DNA of 64,000 bases from Brevundimonas sp. (lineage in GTDB: Bacteria; Pseudomonadota; Alphaproteobacteria; Caulobacterales; Caulobacteraceae), in NCBI RefSeq assembly GCF_030704825.1, contig NZ_JAUYNX010000016.1, positions 62,001 to 126,000 of the forward strand, in the 5' to 3' direction. Each line of letters begins with the position of its first letter. Within the stretch, counting starts at the first letter, position 1. The position numbers and the translations under genes were made by a program. Below the pieces are notes generated by a model, which searched no databases, was not told where the DNA came from, and worked only from the letters and a program-made list of their open reading frames with translations. Below, piece after piece: positions 37,302 through 45,608 of this stretch.

Positions 37302-38207
37302 ATGAGTTTGTCGGTCAGAAACGACCATCGCCAGAAGACGACCGTCGCGCCCGCCATCATCGCGGGCGTGGGCGTGCACACGGGCGACCGGGTGCGTCTG
37401 GCCGTGCGTCCGGCCCCGGCCGGCACGGGCATCGTCTTCGTGCGGACGGACATCAAGGACCGCGACAACCGCATTCCGGTTTCGGGCGAGGCCGTCGTCG
37501 ACGCCCGCCTGAACACCATGATCGAGAACGCCGCCGGCGTGCGTCTGTCGACCATCGAGCACCTGATGGCCGCCTTCGCCGCCCTGGGCGTATCCAACGC
37601 CGTGGTCGAGGTCGACGGCCCCGAGCTGCCGATCCTGGACGGCTCGGCCCTGCAATTCGTCCAGCTGCTGGACCGCGCGGGCTTCCGCCGTCAGGAAGCG
37701 CCGGTCCGCTATATCGAGATCCTCGAGCCGATCCGGGTGCGGGAAGGCGACAAGACCGCCGCCCTGCTGCCCTGCGACCGCTACGAGATGCGGTTCGAGA
37801 TCGACTTCGACACGCCGGTGATCGGCAACCAGGTGGTGGACTTCGTCGTCGACGAGGAAACCTTCCGCAACGAGATCATGGCCGCCCGCACCTTCGGCTT
37901 CGCCCATGAGGTCGAGGCCCTGCGCCGCGCCGGCCTGGCCCGCGGCGGTTCGCTGGAGAACGCCGTGGTCATCGACGGCGACCAGATCCTCAACCCCGGC
38001 GGGCTGCGGATGGAGCGCGAGTTCGTCAAGCACAAGGCGCTGGACGCGATCGGCGACCTGTACGTTCTCGGCGCGCCCCTGCTGGGCCGCTACGAGGGCG
38101 TCAAGGCGGGGCACGCCATCAACAACCTGCTGGTCCGCGAACTGCTGGCCAATCCGCAGGCCTGGCGCGAAGTGACGCGCGTACCGGAAATGGCGATGGC
38201 GGGCTAA
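37302..38207 (+). CDS. lpxC: UDP-3-O-acyl-N-acetylglucosamine deacetylase
   Basis: A 301-residue zinc deacetylase, normal length. Zinc and catalytic residues are visible: RLSTIEHLMAAFAALG (first His), HKALDAIGDLYVLG (His and Asp), and the C-terminal GHAINNLLVR (catalytic His). LPILDGSALQFVQLL is the typical mid-domain motif. It performs the committed step of lipid A synthesis. The ATG at 37302 gives the family N-terminus; the frame extends to 37167 across the intergenic region. It sits downstream of ftsZ as in many proteobacteria but has its own upstream region. Confidence 0.96.
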   Translation: MSLSVRNDHRQKTTVAPAIIAGVGVHTGDRVRLAVRPAPAGTGIVFVRTDIKDRDNRIPVSGEAVVDARLNTMIENAAGVRLSTIEHLMAAFAALGVSNAVVEVDGPELPILDGSALQFVQLLDRAGFRRQEAPVRYIEILEPIRVREGDKTAALLPCDRYEMRFEIDFDTPVIGNQVVDFVVDEETFRNEIMAARTFGFAHEVEALRRAGLARGGSLENAVVIDGDQILNPGGLRMEREFVKHKALDAIGDLYVLGAPLLGRYEGVKAGHAINNLLVRELLANPQAWREVTRVPEMAMAG

Positions 38208-38301
38208 AGGCAACCGCCGAACGCCGGGGAATTCGAATACGGATTCCGCGGGATTTCGAATACCGAATTCGACAATCGGGAGACGACGGCTACGGTTCTC
38301 G

Positions 38302-39072
38302 TCAACCCGGACTGATGGCGCTCATCAGTCGGCCGAAGTCCGGTTCTCCATTCAGATACGCCCGCCGGTTCGAGTAGAACCGCGCCGCGTCGACGCGCGT
38401 GTCGTCGCCGGTCCAGGCGGCGTCGGCGACCCCGGCCTGCTCCAGCCGCCACAGGACGAAGGCCGGAAGGTCGAACAGGCGTTTGTCGGCGGTTTCGCCG
38501 GGGGCGAAGAAGCGGACGCTGCCGGGGTCGTGGTGGTCGAACCGGTCCTGGAAGTCGGCTCCGACTTCATAGGAGTCCCGGGCGATGCAGGGACCGACGA
38601 CGGCGACCATCCGGCGGGGCTCGGCGCCGAGGGCCTGCATGGCCGCGACCGTGGAGTGGACGATGCCCTCCAGCGCTCCCTTCCAGCCCGCATGGGCGGC
38701 GCCGACGACGCCGGCCTCGGGGTCGGCGAGCAGCACCGGGGCGCAGTCGGCGGTCAGGACCGCGCAGATGACGCCGGGCGTGGCGGTGACCGTCGCATCG
38801 CCCTCGGGACGTTCCCCCTTCCAGCCCGCCTCGGCGACGCGGGCGACGGCGGAATGGATCTGATAGCAGGCGGCCAGGTCGTCGGGGACGCCGCCCAGAT
38901 GGTTCGCCGCGCGGCGCCGGTTCTCGGCCACGGCGGCGGGATCGTCCTGCGAGCCGATGCCGGTGTTCAGGCCCTCATAGAGGCCGGTCGAGACGCCGCC
39001 CTGCCGGGTGAAGAAGCCGTGGCGAACGCCGGCGCGGTCGAGGAGGGGGTGGGTGATGGGGGCGAGCGCCAT
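38302..39072 (-). CDS. pgeF: peptidoglycan editing factor PgeF (laccase-domain, YfiH)
   Basis: A 256-residue protein with the family start HPLLDRAGVRHGFFTRQGGVSTG, given in part, and the metal/catalytic residues in CYQIHSA, VLTADCAPVLLAD and GAAHAGWKGALEG (His-Cys-His). VVGPCIARDSYEVG follows. PgeF prevents L-Ser misincorporation at the L-Ala position of peptidoglycan; related proteins have purine nucleoside phosphorylase activity. It starts at 39072, 2 nt after the methyltransferase stop, last gene of the lgt-midA-pgeF unit. Longer frames to 39336 overlap midA and are shadows. Confidence 0.92.
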   Translation of the reverse strand: MALAPITHPLLDRAGVRHGFFTRQGGVSTGLYEGLNTGIGSQDDPAAVAENRRRAANHLGGVPDDLAACYQIHSAVARVAEAGWKGERPEGDATVTATPGVICAVLTADCAPVLLADPEAGVVGAAHAGWKGALEGIVHSTVAAMQALGAEPRRMVAVVGPCIARDSYEVGADFQDRFDHHDPGSVRFFAPGETADKRLFDLPAFVLWRLEQAGVADAAWTGDDTRVDAARFYSNRRAYLNGEPDFGRLMSAISPG

Positions 39073-39074
39073 GG

Positions 39075-40148
39075 TCAGATCTCGAAGCCCGGGACCACCA
39101 GCGTCCGCGGAGAGAAGATCGCGCAGGCCTTGAACAGCGTCCCCATCTGGTCGTCGGCGGTCAGCCGGGCCAGCTGGCGGTCGATCACAGACGCGGCGTC
39201 CGGCCGTCCCGCCTTCAACCGGTCGGCGCGCGCTTCGATCCCCAGCAGGTTCAGAAATTCGCCCTGTCCCATGGTCCCGGTGACGTCCGCCCCGGCGTGG
39301 ACGGCGGCCTCGAGCACCGTGGGGAAGTCGGCCCACTGGGTCAGGTCGGTTTCACCGGGGCCGTCCAGCGGATCGACCTTCCGGTGGCGGCGGAGGCCCT
39401 GCAGGGTGTCTCCGGGCCCGGGGCGGGCGCGGCCGTAGTCGATCAGCAGGGCGGCCCCGGAGGTGGCCCGGACCAATGTCGCCAGGTCGCGCCCGAACGC
39501 GGCCTGCCGCTCCGAGATCTCGACCGTCTGGCCCGGTTCGACGGCGAAGTCCGGGCGCCTGAAACCGCCGGTGATCTTCACCAGGCCGAAGGTCAGGGCG
39601 CCGTCGTCGGTCACCCCCACGCGCCGCTCGGCCCAGCCGTCTTCGGTTTTCACGAACTGCCGCGCGGGCAGGCAGTCCAGCACCTCATTGGCGATCAGGA
39701 TCACCGGGGCGTCGGTCTCGATCCGGTCCAGCGACGCGACCCAGCGGGGATGGATGTCGCTGTCGGACAGCATTCGCGCCTGGGCCTCGCGCAGCGGCGG
39801 GCTGGGTTCGATCAGGACCAGGTCCACGGCGGAGAGGAACTCCGGGTCCAGCCGCGCGGCCCTCAGGGCGTCGGCCATCAGGGTTCCGTCGCCGGGCCCG
39901 ACCTCGACCAGTCGCACCCGTTCGGGCGCGCCCAGACGGCGCCACAGCTCGACCGCCCACAGGCCGACCAGTTCGCCGAACATCTGGCTGATCATCGGCG
40001 CGGTGATGAAATCGCCCGACGCGCCGATGGCCGGACGGGTGGCGTAGTAGCCGCCTTCGGGATCGTGCAGGCATCGGGCGACATAGTCGGCGACCGTCAT
40101 CGGCCCGGTCAGGGCGATCTCGCGGGCGAGGCGGTCCCGCAGGGACAT
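39075..40148 (-). CDS. class I SAM-dependent methyltransferase, NDUFAF7/MidA family
   Basis: A 357-residue protein of the MidA/NDUFAF7 (DUF185) family: GGYYATRPAIGASGDFITAP (the GDF motif), SQMFGELVGLWAVELW, SAM loop LVEVGPGDGTLMADALR and the acidic VILIANEVLDCLPARQF. In mitochondria the homologue methylates an arginine of complex I; the bacterial substrate is less clear but a respiratory role is likely. The ATG at 40148 overlaps the lgt stop by 4 nt. The order lgt-midA-pgeF is conserved in alphaproteobacteria. Confidence 0.88.
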   Translation of the reverse strand: MSLRDRLAREIALTGPMTVADYVARCLHDPEGGYYATRPAIGASGDFITAPMISQMFGELVGLWAVELWRRLGAPERVRLVEVGPGDGTLMADALRAARLDPEFLSAVDLVLIEPSPPLREAQARMLSDSDIHPRWVASLDRIETDAPVILIANEVLDCLPARQFVKTEDGWAERRVGVTDDGALTFGLVKITGGFRRPDFAVEPGQTVEISERQAAFGRDLATLVRATSGAALLIDYGRARPGPGDTLQGLRRHRKVDPLDGPGETDLTQWADFPTVLEAAVHAGADVTGTMGQGEFLNLLGIEARADRLKAGRPDAASVIDRQLARLTADDQMGTLFKACAIFSPRTLVVPGFEI

Positions 40149-41026
40149 CAGGCGTCGGCGGCGACCGGCGGCCGGCTCCAGGCGCGCCAGATCAACCACG
40201 CCCCGATCAGCATCATCGGGACCGACAGGATCATGCCCATGGTCAGGCCCAGCGGCAGCTCGGAGAGTTTCCCGGCGTCCGGCTGACGAACGTTCTCCAG
40301 CGAGGCCCGGGCGAGGCCGTAGCCGAACAGGAAGACGCCCGTGACATAGCCGGGCTTGGCCAGAAGCCTGGCCCGGTGCACCGCGAACCAGAGCACGGCG
40401 AACAGGACGAGGCCCTCAAGACCGGCCTCGTACAGCTGGCTGGGATGTCGCGGTTCGTTTCCGGCGGGGCAGCTTCCGTACATCTGATAGATGCGGTCGT
40501 TGCAGAAGCGGACGGCCCACGGAACGGTCGTCTCGCGGCCCCACAGTTCGCCGTTGATGAAATTGGCCATGCGGCCGAAGAACAGGCCGATCGGCACGGC
40601 CGGCGCCACGAGGTCGCCGAGACTGAGCAGGCGCACCTTGTTTCGCCAGGCGAACCAGAGGATCGCCAGCGACACGCCGATCAGGCCGCCGTGGAAGGAC
40701 ATGCCGCCGTCCCACAGCCGGAACAGCGCCAGCCGCTCGCCCCAGTCGGCGCCCGCGAACAGGTTCCCGTACAGGGATGGCTGGTAGAACAGGGCGAAAC
40801 CGAAACGGCCGCCCAGGATGATGCCGAGCGTGATCCACAGGATCAGATCGTCCAGCTGGACCGTCGAAACCGGCGCCCCGCCGGGCCGCCACAGGGCGTT
40901 GTCCTTCGCCAGGCGGGCGGCGTACCACCAGCCGACCACGATGCCGGCCACATAGGCGAGGGCGTACCAGCGGATATCCAGCGGGCCGATGCTGAACAGC
41001 ACCGGGTCGAACTCGGGGAATTGCAC
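40148..41026 (-). CDS. lgt: prolipoprotein diacylglyceryl transferase
   Basis: A 292-residue polytopic inner-membrane enzyme with about seven hydrophobic spans. The Lgt signature GRMANFINGELWGR is intact, as are GGMSFHGGLIG and RHPSQLYEAGLEG. It transfers diacylglycerol to the lipobox cysteine, and the lipoproteins of this window (4879, 46481) would be its substrates. A GTG start at 41026 is chosen because TTAGGAGAG lies 3-5 nt upstream, and the conserved QFPEFDP start follows. The frame extends to 41098, which I reject. Confidence 0.93.
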   Translation of the reverse strand: MQFPEFDPVLFSIGPLDIRWYALAYVAGIVVGWWYAARLAKDNALWRPGGAPVSTVQLDDLILWITLGIILGGRFGFALFYQPSLYGNLFAGADWGERLALFRLWDGGMSFHGGLIGVSLAILWFAWRNKVRLLSLGDLVAPAVPIGLFFGRMANFINGELWGRETTVPWAVRFCNDRIYQMYGSCPAGNEPRHPSQLYEAGLEGLVLFAVLWFAVHRARLLAKPGYVTGVFLFGYGLARASLENVRQPDAGKLSELPLGLTMGMILSVPMMLIGAWLIWRAWSRPPVAADA

Positions 41027-41148
41027 GGGCTCTCCTAAGACGGTTCGTCGCCAGCGGTTTAGCAAGCGTCGCCGCGCGCGTCCCTGAAATTTCCGCAACG
41101 GTCGCGGCGCCCAAATCAGGCCACAGGTCGCATCGACAGCAAGGTTTC

Positions 41149-41168
41149 GTTCACCATATCCGGTGAAC
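41149..41168. promoter_or_regulatory. perfect dyad in the lgt/ubiK divergent promoter
   Basis: GTTCACC-N6-GGTGAAC, a 7-bp perfect inverted repeat, 41 nt before ubiK. The spacing suits a dimeric regulator, but no T-run follows, so it is not a terminator. The cognate regulator is unknown. Confidence 0.4.
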
Positions 41169-41209
41169 CTTCATTAACGACATTCGCTTGGTCGAGTCGG
41201 AGAGTTCCC

Positions 41210-41497
41210 ATGCAGACCCGCAATCCCATTCTCGACGAGTTCGCCAGGCTGACGACGGGCGCCATGGGCCTGGCCCAGGCGGCGGGCGAGGAGGCGAAGA
41301 CGGCGTTCCGGGCCCAGACGGATCGCTTCGTCGCCGAGATGGATCTGGTCCGGCGGGACGAGTTCGACGCCCTCAAGGCCGAGATCGCGGCGCTGCGAGC
41401 CGAGCTCATGGCGGCGAAATCGCCTGCCAGGACGGCAAAGAAGCCTGCCACGGGAACGTCCACAGGGCGCGTTCCCCCGCAGGACGCAGCCGGTTGA
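41210..41497 (+). CDS. ubiK: accessory factor UbiK-family protein (BMFP domain)
   Basis: A 95-residue protein matching the BMFP/YqiC (UbiK) family: an amphipathic helix NPILDEFARLTTGAMGLAQ and a second coiled-coil helix DLVRRDEFDALKAEIAALRAEL, shown in two parts, then a Lys/Ala/Pro-rich tail. In E. coli UbiK helps ubiquinone synthesis under aerobic conditions and can fuse membranes in vitro. It is 64 nt upstream of the YbjN-like gene, so an ubiK-ybjN-proC transcript is likely. Confidence 0.8.
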   Translation: MQTRNPILDEFARLTTGAMGLAQAAGEEAKTAFRAQTDRFVAEMDLVRRDEFDALKAEIAALRAELMAAKSPARTAKKPATGTSTGRVPPQDAAG

Positions 41498-41561
41498 GCC
41501 GAATCTGCGAACCCGCCTACCGTTCCCTGACGGGGCGTGAGTCGCGCCCGGAGAGTGCCTG

Positions 41562-42065
41562 ATGGACGTTGTACGGCCCGAAGAAGTCGATGTTCCCTAC
41601 GACCCGCTGGATGTCGTGGAGCACGTCCTTGTGGCCGAGAACCTGCCGTTCGACCGGACGGATGAAGGCGATCTGGCCTTCGCCCTGGCCGGGGACTGGA
41701 AGGACTATGAGCTGTGGTTCGCCTGGCGGCCCGAGGGCGACTGCCTCCAGCTCTGCTGCGCGCTGGACCTGCAGGCGTCGAAACAGCGCCGCGGCGCGGC
41801 CTATGAGCTGGTCGGCCTGATCAATCAGCGCACCTGGATGGGGCATTTCGAGGTCTGGGCCGAGGACGGCGAGATCGTCTTCCGCCATTCGCTGGCCTTG
41901 CCGATGGGCGAGCGCCCCACCCTGGCCCAGGCGGCCTCGATGATCGACGCGGCGGTCGAGGCGGCGGATCGCTACTATCCCGCCTTCGACTTCATGATCC
42001 GCGGCAACAAGAAGCCGCAGGAGGCGATCGACTCCTGCCTGTTCGAGACCGTCGGCACGGCCTGA
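41562..42065 (+). CDS. YbjN domain-containing protein
   Basis: A 167-residue cytosolic protein of the YbjN family: a two-layer alpha/beta fold with DEGDLAFALAGDWKDYELWF and a GLINQRTWMGHFEVW strand-helix, ending in an AASMIDAAVEAADRYYPAF helix. The family resembles type III secretion chaperones and is a putative bacterial stress sensor without known catalysis. It lies between ubiK and proC, a trio conserved in many alphaproteobacteria. Confidence 0.85.
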   Translation: MDVVRPEEVDVPYDPLDVVEHVLVAENLPFDRTDEGDLAFALAGDWKDYELWFAWRPEGDCLQLCCALDLQASKQRRGAAYELVGLINQRTWMGHFEVWAEDGEIVFRHSLALPMGERPTLAQAASMIDAAVEAADRYYPAFDFMIRGNKKPQEAIDSCLFETVGTA

Positions 42066-42069
42066 GGCC

Positions 42070-42876
42070 ATGAATACAAACGCCAGAGCCGCACCCGTCG
42101 CCCTCGTAGGCTGCGGCCGGCTGGGCTCCGCCATCCTCGAGGGCTGGCTGAAGACCGGCGCGGTCGAACCGCGCGACCTGATCGTTTTGACTCCGTCGGA
42201 AAAGCCGGCCGCGGAGGCTGCGCGGGCCAGGGGCGCGCGGGTCAATCCGCCGCCGGCCGCCATGGCCGAAGCCCGGACCGTGGTGCTGGCGGTGAAGCCG
42301 GCGATGTGGCGAGCGGCCGCCGAACCGCTGAGGGGCAGCCTGAATCCGGACGCCGTGGTGGTCTCGGTGATGGCGGGCGTCTCCGCCGCGGACATCGCCG
42401 CGGTCCTGGCCCGACCCGTCGCCCGGGTCATCCCGACTACGGCCGTCGCCCAGGCCGAGGGCGTGGCCGCCCTGTGGTCGGACGACGCCCGCGCCCGCGA
42501 GATGGCGCGGGACCTGTTCGCCAGCGTGTCCGATGTGGTGGAACTGGATGGCGAGCGCCTGATGGATGCGGCGACCGCCGTGGCGGGCTCGGCTCCAGCC
42601 TTCATCTACGCCTTCGTTGAAGCGATGGCGCGCGCCGGCGAGGCCGAGGGCCTGCCGTCCGGCGCGGCCGAGCGACTGGCGCGGGGAGCCCTGCGCTCGG
42701 CCGGGGCCGGCGTCGGGACCGGGGAGACGCTGGAGGCCCTGATCGCCCGCATCGCCTCACCCGGCGGGACGACCCGGGCGGGGCTGGAGGCCATGGCGGC
42801 GACCGGCGATCTGGCGCGGGCGGCCGAGGCCGCGGTCAAGGCCGCCGTCGCGCGCGCCAAAGCCCTCAGCGGCTGA
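42070..42876 (+). CDS. proC: pyrroline-5-carboxylate reductase
   Basis: A 268-residue reductase: Rossmann loop VALVGCGRLGSAILEGWL, VVLAVKPAMW, VMAGVSAADI and the C-terminal dimer region ERLARGALRSAGAGVG with IASPGGTTRAGLEAM. It reduces pyrroline-5-carboxylate to proline. The signature R-x-M-P-N-T-P-A is altered to RVIPTTAVAQAEG, so the substrate loop deviates from the norm but the rest fits. It overlaps the convergent gene by 11 nt. Confidence 0.9.
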   Translation: MNTNARAAPVALVGCGRLGSAILEGWLKTGAVEPRDLIVLTPSEKPAAEAARARGARVNPPPAAMAEARTVVLAVKPAMWRAAAEPLRGSLNPDAVVVSVMAGVSAADIAAVLARPVARVIPTTAVAQAEGVAALWSDDARAREMARDLFASVSDVVELDGERLMDAATAVAGSAPAFIYAFVEAMARAGEAEGLPSGAAERLARGALRSAGAGVGTGETLEALIARIASPGGTTRAGLEAMAATGDLARAAEAAVKAAVARAKALSG

Positions 42877-43360
42877 CGTAGCGTCCGTCGGCGAGGTTGA
42901 CGGCCAGCCGCCGGTAGGCCCGGTTCGCGTCCTGCCAGGTGCTGGAACCCCATACGTCGGCCAGGCTGGTGGAAAACCAGTCGTAGCTGACCGGCACGGT
43001 CCGGCCGTCGGCCATCGTGACCTGACCCTCAATGGCCGCGCCGCCGATCGAAAGGCTGCGAAGACCGTCGAGACCCGGCCGGTCGGCCATCTGCTGGAAG
43101 GTCGGGCGATTGGGCCGGAGGTCGGTCAACACCAGGTCGACCCGGGCCCCGTCCAGGGCCCCCTCCCGGGCCAGGGCGCGCTGGACGACCTCGGCCAGCC
43201 GATCGGCCTGTTCCCGGACCTCGCGTTCGCCCAGGTCGTCGACCTTGTCCTGGAGATCGCCGCCGAGAGTGACGGTGACGGCCGCCGGCTCGGCCATGGC
43301 GGGCGCGGCGGCGACGGCGAGCGCCGCGGCGAGAGGTGCGAAGAAAGCGAGTTTGCGCAT
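42866..43360 (-). CDS. exported protein of unknown function
   Basis: A 164-residue protein with a strong signal peptide (MRKLAFFAPLAAALAVAAAPAMA) and a mature alpha/beta domain: EREVREQADRLAEVVQRAL, VDLVLTDLRPNRPTFQQM and WQDANRAYRRLAVNL. No cysteine is present, so no disulfide. I do not know its function. The ATG at 43360 follows a GGAGG (43367-43371) and gives the signal peptide; a start at 43372 is possible. It is 77 nt from the start of the kinase gene's end and lies on the same strand. Confidence 0.7.
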   Translation of the reverse strand: MRKLAFFAPLAAALAVAAAPAMAEPAAVTVTLGGDLQDKVDDLGEREVREQADRLAEVVQRALAREGALDGARVDLVLTDLRPNRPTFQQMADRPGLDGLRSLSIGGAAIEGQVTMADGRTVPVSYDWFSTSLADVWGSSTWQDANRAYRRLAVNLADGRYVSR

Positions 43361-43437
43361 GATGTCCTCCAAGGGCCCTGTCGAACGAAAGATGCGCCCT
43401 GCGGCCCCGCTTCGCCAGTGGCCATCGTCAAATGTGA

Positions 43438-44781
43438 TCAGCCCGGCAGGCGGATGAGCGCCTTGAGGCCGCCCATGTCGCTGCGCTCCAGGGTGATGTC
43501 GCCGCCATGGCCCCGGGCCACGTCGCGGGCGATGGCCAGACCAAGGCCGACGCCCTTGCGGTTCTGGTTGCGCGAGTCGTCGAGGCGGGAGAAGGGCCGA
43601 AACGCTTCCTCGTGCATCTCTTCGGGGATGCCCGGCCCATCGTCCTCAATCGTCACTTCCAGGCCGCCGGAGGGCAGGGGGCGGGCGCCCAGCCGGATGT
43701 GCTCCCCATGGGCGGCGGCGTTCCCGGCCAGATTGGTGAGGGCCCGCTTGAACGCCAGGGGGCGCAAGGAGGCGGTCAGGTCCGCGGGCGCGCTGACCTC
43801 GACCTCGGCGCCGGAACGGCGGGCGTCGGCGGCGGCGGCGGCCAGCAGATCCGCGATCGACACGGCCTGGGCCGCTTCGCCGGCCTCGCCGCGGGCGAAG
43901 GCCAGGTATTCGTCGATCATATGCTCCATCTCGTCCAGGTCGCCGCGCATGGCGTCGGCGCGCTTGAACGCCGGCGCCAGCGCCAGCTCGAGCCGCAACC
44001 GGGTCAGGGGGGTGCGAAGGTCGTGGCTGACCGAGGCCAGCAGGGCGGTGCGCTGGTCGATATGGCGCTGAATCCGCTCCCGCATGGCCAGGAAGGCGTT
44101 GGCGGCGGCGCGAACTTCGCGGGCGCCGTGAGGCTTGAACCGCTCCTGGGTCTCGCCTCGTCCGAAGGCTTCGGCGGCTTCGGCCAGACGTTCGATGGCG
44201 CGGACCTGGTTGCGGATGAACAGGATCGCGACGCTCATCAGCAGCACCGTGGCGATAGTCAGCCACAGGACGAAGATGTGGGCCTGGGTCGCCACCGCCC
44301 GCTCGCGCGGGGCGATGATGCGCAGCACGCCCTCGGGCTGCTGCACGCGGATGTCGACATAGGCCGGGTACTGGGTCGTCGAGAACCAGAACGGCTGGTC
44401 CAGCCTGGTGGCCAGGGCCCGCTCCAGGGTCCGGTCGACGACTCCGATAGGGCCGCGTTCCTGCTCCCGGGGGAGGACGGCGTCCTCCTGCAGGGCGACC
44501 GACAGCGACATCGACCGCTGGGCCCGCTCCGAGATGATGGCCAGATTCTCCGGCGTCGGATCGTCCCGCCAGCTCTCGGCCGCCCAGGCGATGTCGCCCG
44601 CCAGGCCGTCGGACAGGCGGGCGGTCACCGTCTGCCAGTGCATGTCGAAGAAGGCCCAGGTGACGGCGACCTGCATGACCAGCACCGGCAGGACGATGAT
44701 CAGCAGCGACCGGCCCCACAGGGAGGTCGGCAGACGCCGCTTCAGGAACCGCGGCCAGAGGCTGGCGGGAAGCAGCCTCAT
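43438..44781 (-). CDS. EnvZ-type membrane sensor histidine kinase
   Basis: A 447-residue kinase: an N-terminal transmembrane helix (GRSLLIIVLPVLVMQVAV), a periplasmic domain of about 130 residues, a second helix (FVLWLTIATVLLMSVAIL), HAMP (RAIERLAEAAEAFGRG), HisKA with SVSHDLRTPLTRLRLEL, and HATPase with N-box LTNLAGNAAAHGE, EDDGPGIPEE and GVGLGLAIARDVARGHG. The signal is unknown. It lies 7 nt downstream of its response regulator. The longer frame to 44892 overlaps that gene and was rejected. Confidence 0.93.
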   Translation of the reverse strand: MRLLPASLWPRFLKRRLPTSLWGRSLLIIVLPVLVMQVAVTWAFFDMHWQTVTARLSDGLAGDIAWAAESWRDDPTPENLAIISERAQRSMSLSVALQEDAVLPREQERGPIGVVDRTLERALATRLDQPFWFSTTQYPAYVDIRVQQPEGVLRIIAPRERAVATQAHIFVLWLTIATVLLMSVAILFIRNQVRAIERLAEAAEAFGRGETQERFKPHGAREVRAAANAFLAMRERIQRHIDQRTALLASVSHDLRTPLTRLRLELALAPAFKRADAMRGDLDEMEHMIDEYLAFARGEAGEAAQAVSIADLLAAAAADARRSGAEVEVSAPADLTASLRPLAFKRALTNLAGNAAAHGEHIRLGARPLPSGGLEVTIEDDGPGIPEEMHEEAFRPFSRLDDSRNQNRKGVGLGLAIARDVARGHGGDITLERSDMGGLKALIRLPG

Positions 44782-44788
44782 GGCCCGG

Positions 44789-45520
44789 TCAGTCCGGGGC
44801 CAGCATATAGCCGACGCCGCGCACGGTCTGGAGATAGCGCGGGTTCTTGGGGTCCGCCTCCAGCTTGCGGCGCAGGCGGGTGACCTGGACATCGACGGCG
44901 CGGCCGGTGATGTCGGCGGTGTCGGGCGACAGGCTCATGCGCTCGACCGCGGAATGGGCGTGGATGGCCAGGGTCTTGAGCAGCTGGGCCTCGGCCTCGG
45001 TCAGGCGCTGGGGCTTGCCGTCGCGCATCAGCTCCAGCCGCTCCATGTCGAACACCGCCGGTCCGAGCTTGATCTCGCGCGGCGTCAGCGGCTTGCCGCC
45101 GGTGCGGCGCAGGATGGCGTCGACGCGCAGGGCCAGTTCGCGCGGGTCGAAAGGCTTGGACATATAGTCGTCCGCGCCCCGGGACAGGCCCTCGATCCGG
45201 TCGTCGGGATCGCCGCGGGCGGTCAGCAGCAGGACGGGCGTCCTGGACGTCTCGGCCTTGGAACGGACCCAGGTGGTCAGGTCGAATCCGCTCTCGCCGG
45301 GCATCATCACGTCCAGCACAATCAGGTCGAATTCGATCAACTCCATCAGCCGCCTGGCCGCCGCCGCGTGGGCGGCGCCGGTGACGCGATAGCCCTCGCG
45401 GGCGAGGAATTCCTTCAGCAATTCGCGGATGCGGTCGTCGTCGTCGACGACCAGCAGATGCCGGCCGACTCCCGCGCCGGCGATGGGGCCGGAACGGCCA
45501 TGGGAGCGCACATCGCTCAT
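44789..45520 (-). CDS. OmpR-family response regulator
   Basis: A 243-residue regulator with an N-terminal receiver (HLLVVDDDDRIRELL, phospho-Asp in LIVLDVMMPGESGFDL, conserved Lys in DYMSKPFDPREL) and a C-terminal winged-helix DNA-binding domain (RLTEAEAQLLKTLA, VDVQVTRLRRKLEADP, VRGVGYML). It pairs with the EnvZ-type kinase directly downstream (7-nt gap). About 20 residues precede the receiver, so the start might be further in. The targets are unknown. Confidence 0.95.
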   Translation of the reverse strand: MSDVRSHGRSGPIAGAGVGRHLLVVDDDDRIRELLKEFLAREGYRVTGAAHAAAARRLMELIEFDLIVLDVMMPGESGFDLTTWVRSKAETSRTPVLLLTARGDPDDRIEGLSRGADDYMSKPFDPRELALRVDAILRRTGGKPLTPREIKLGPAVFDMERLELMRDGKPQRLTEAEAQLLKTLAIHAHSAVERMSLSPDTADITGRAVDVQVTRLRRKLEADPKNPRYLQTVRGVGYMLAPD

Positions 45521-45608
45521 GCCGACGCGACCGGACGGTGTTTCCAGGCGTTGACCTGAGCGATTCCGGCGGCTCTAACCCGGAGACTGACGCGGGAGAC
45601 GTTATTCA

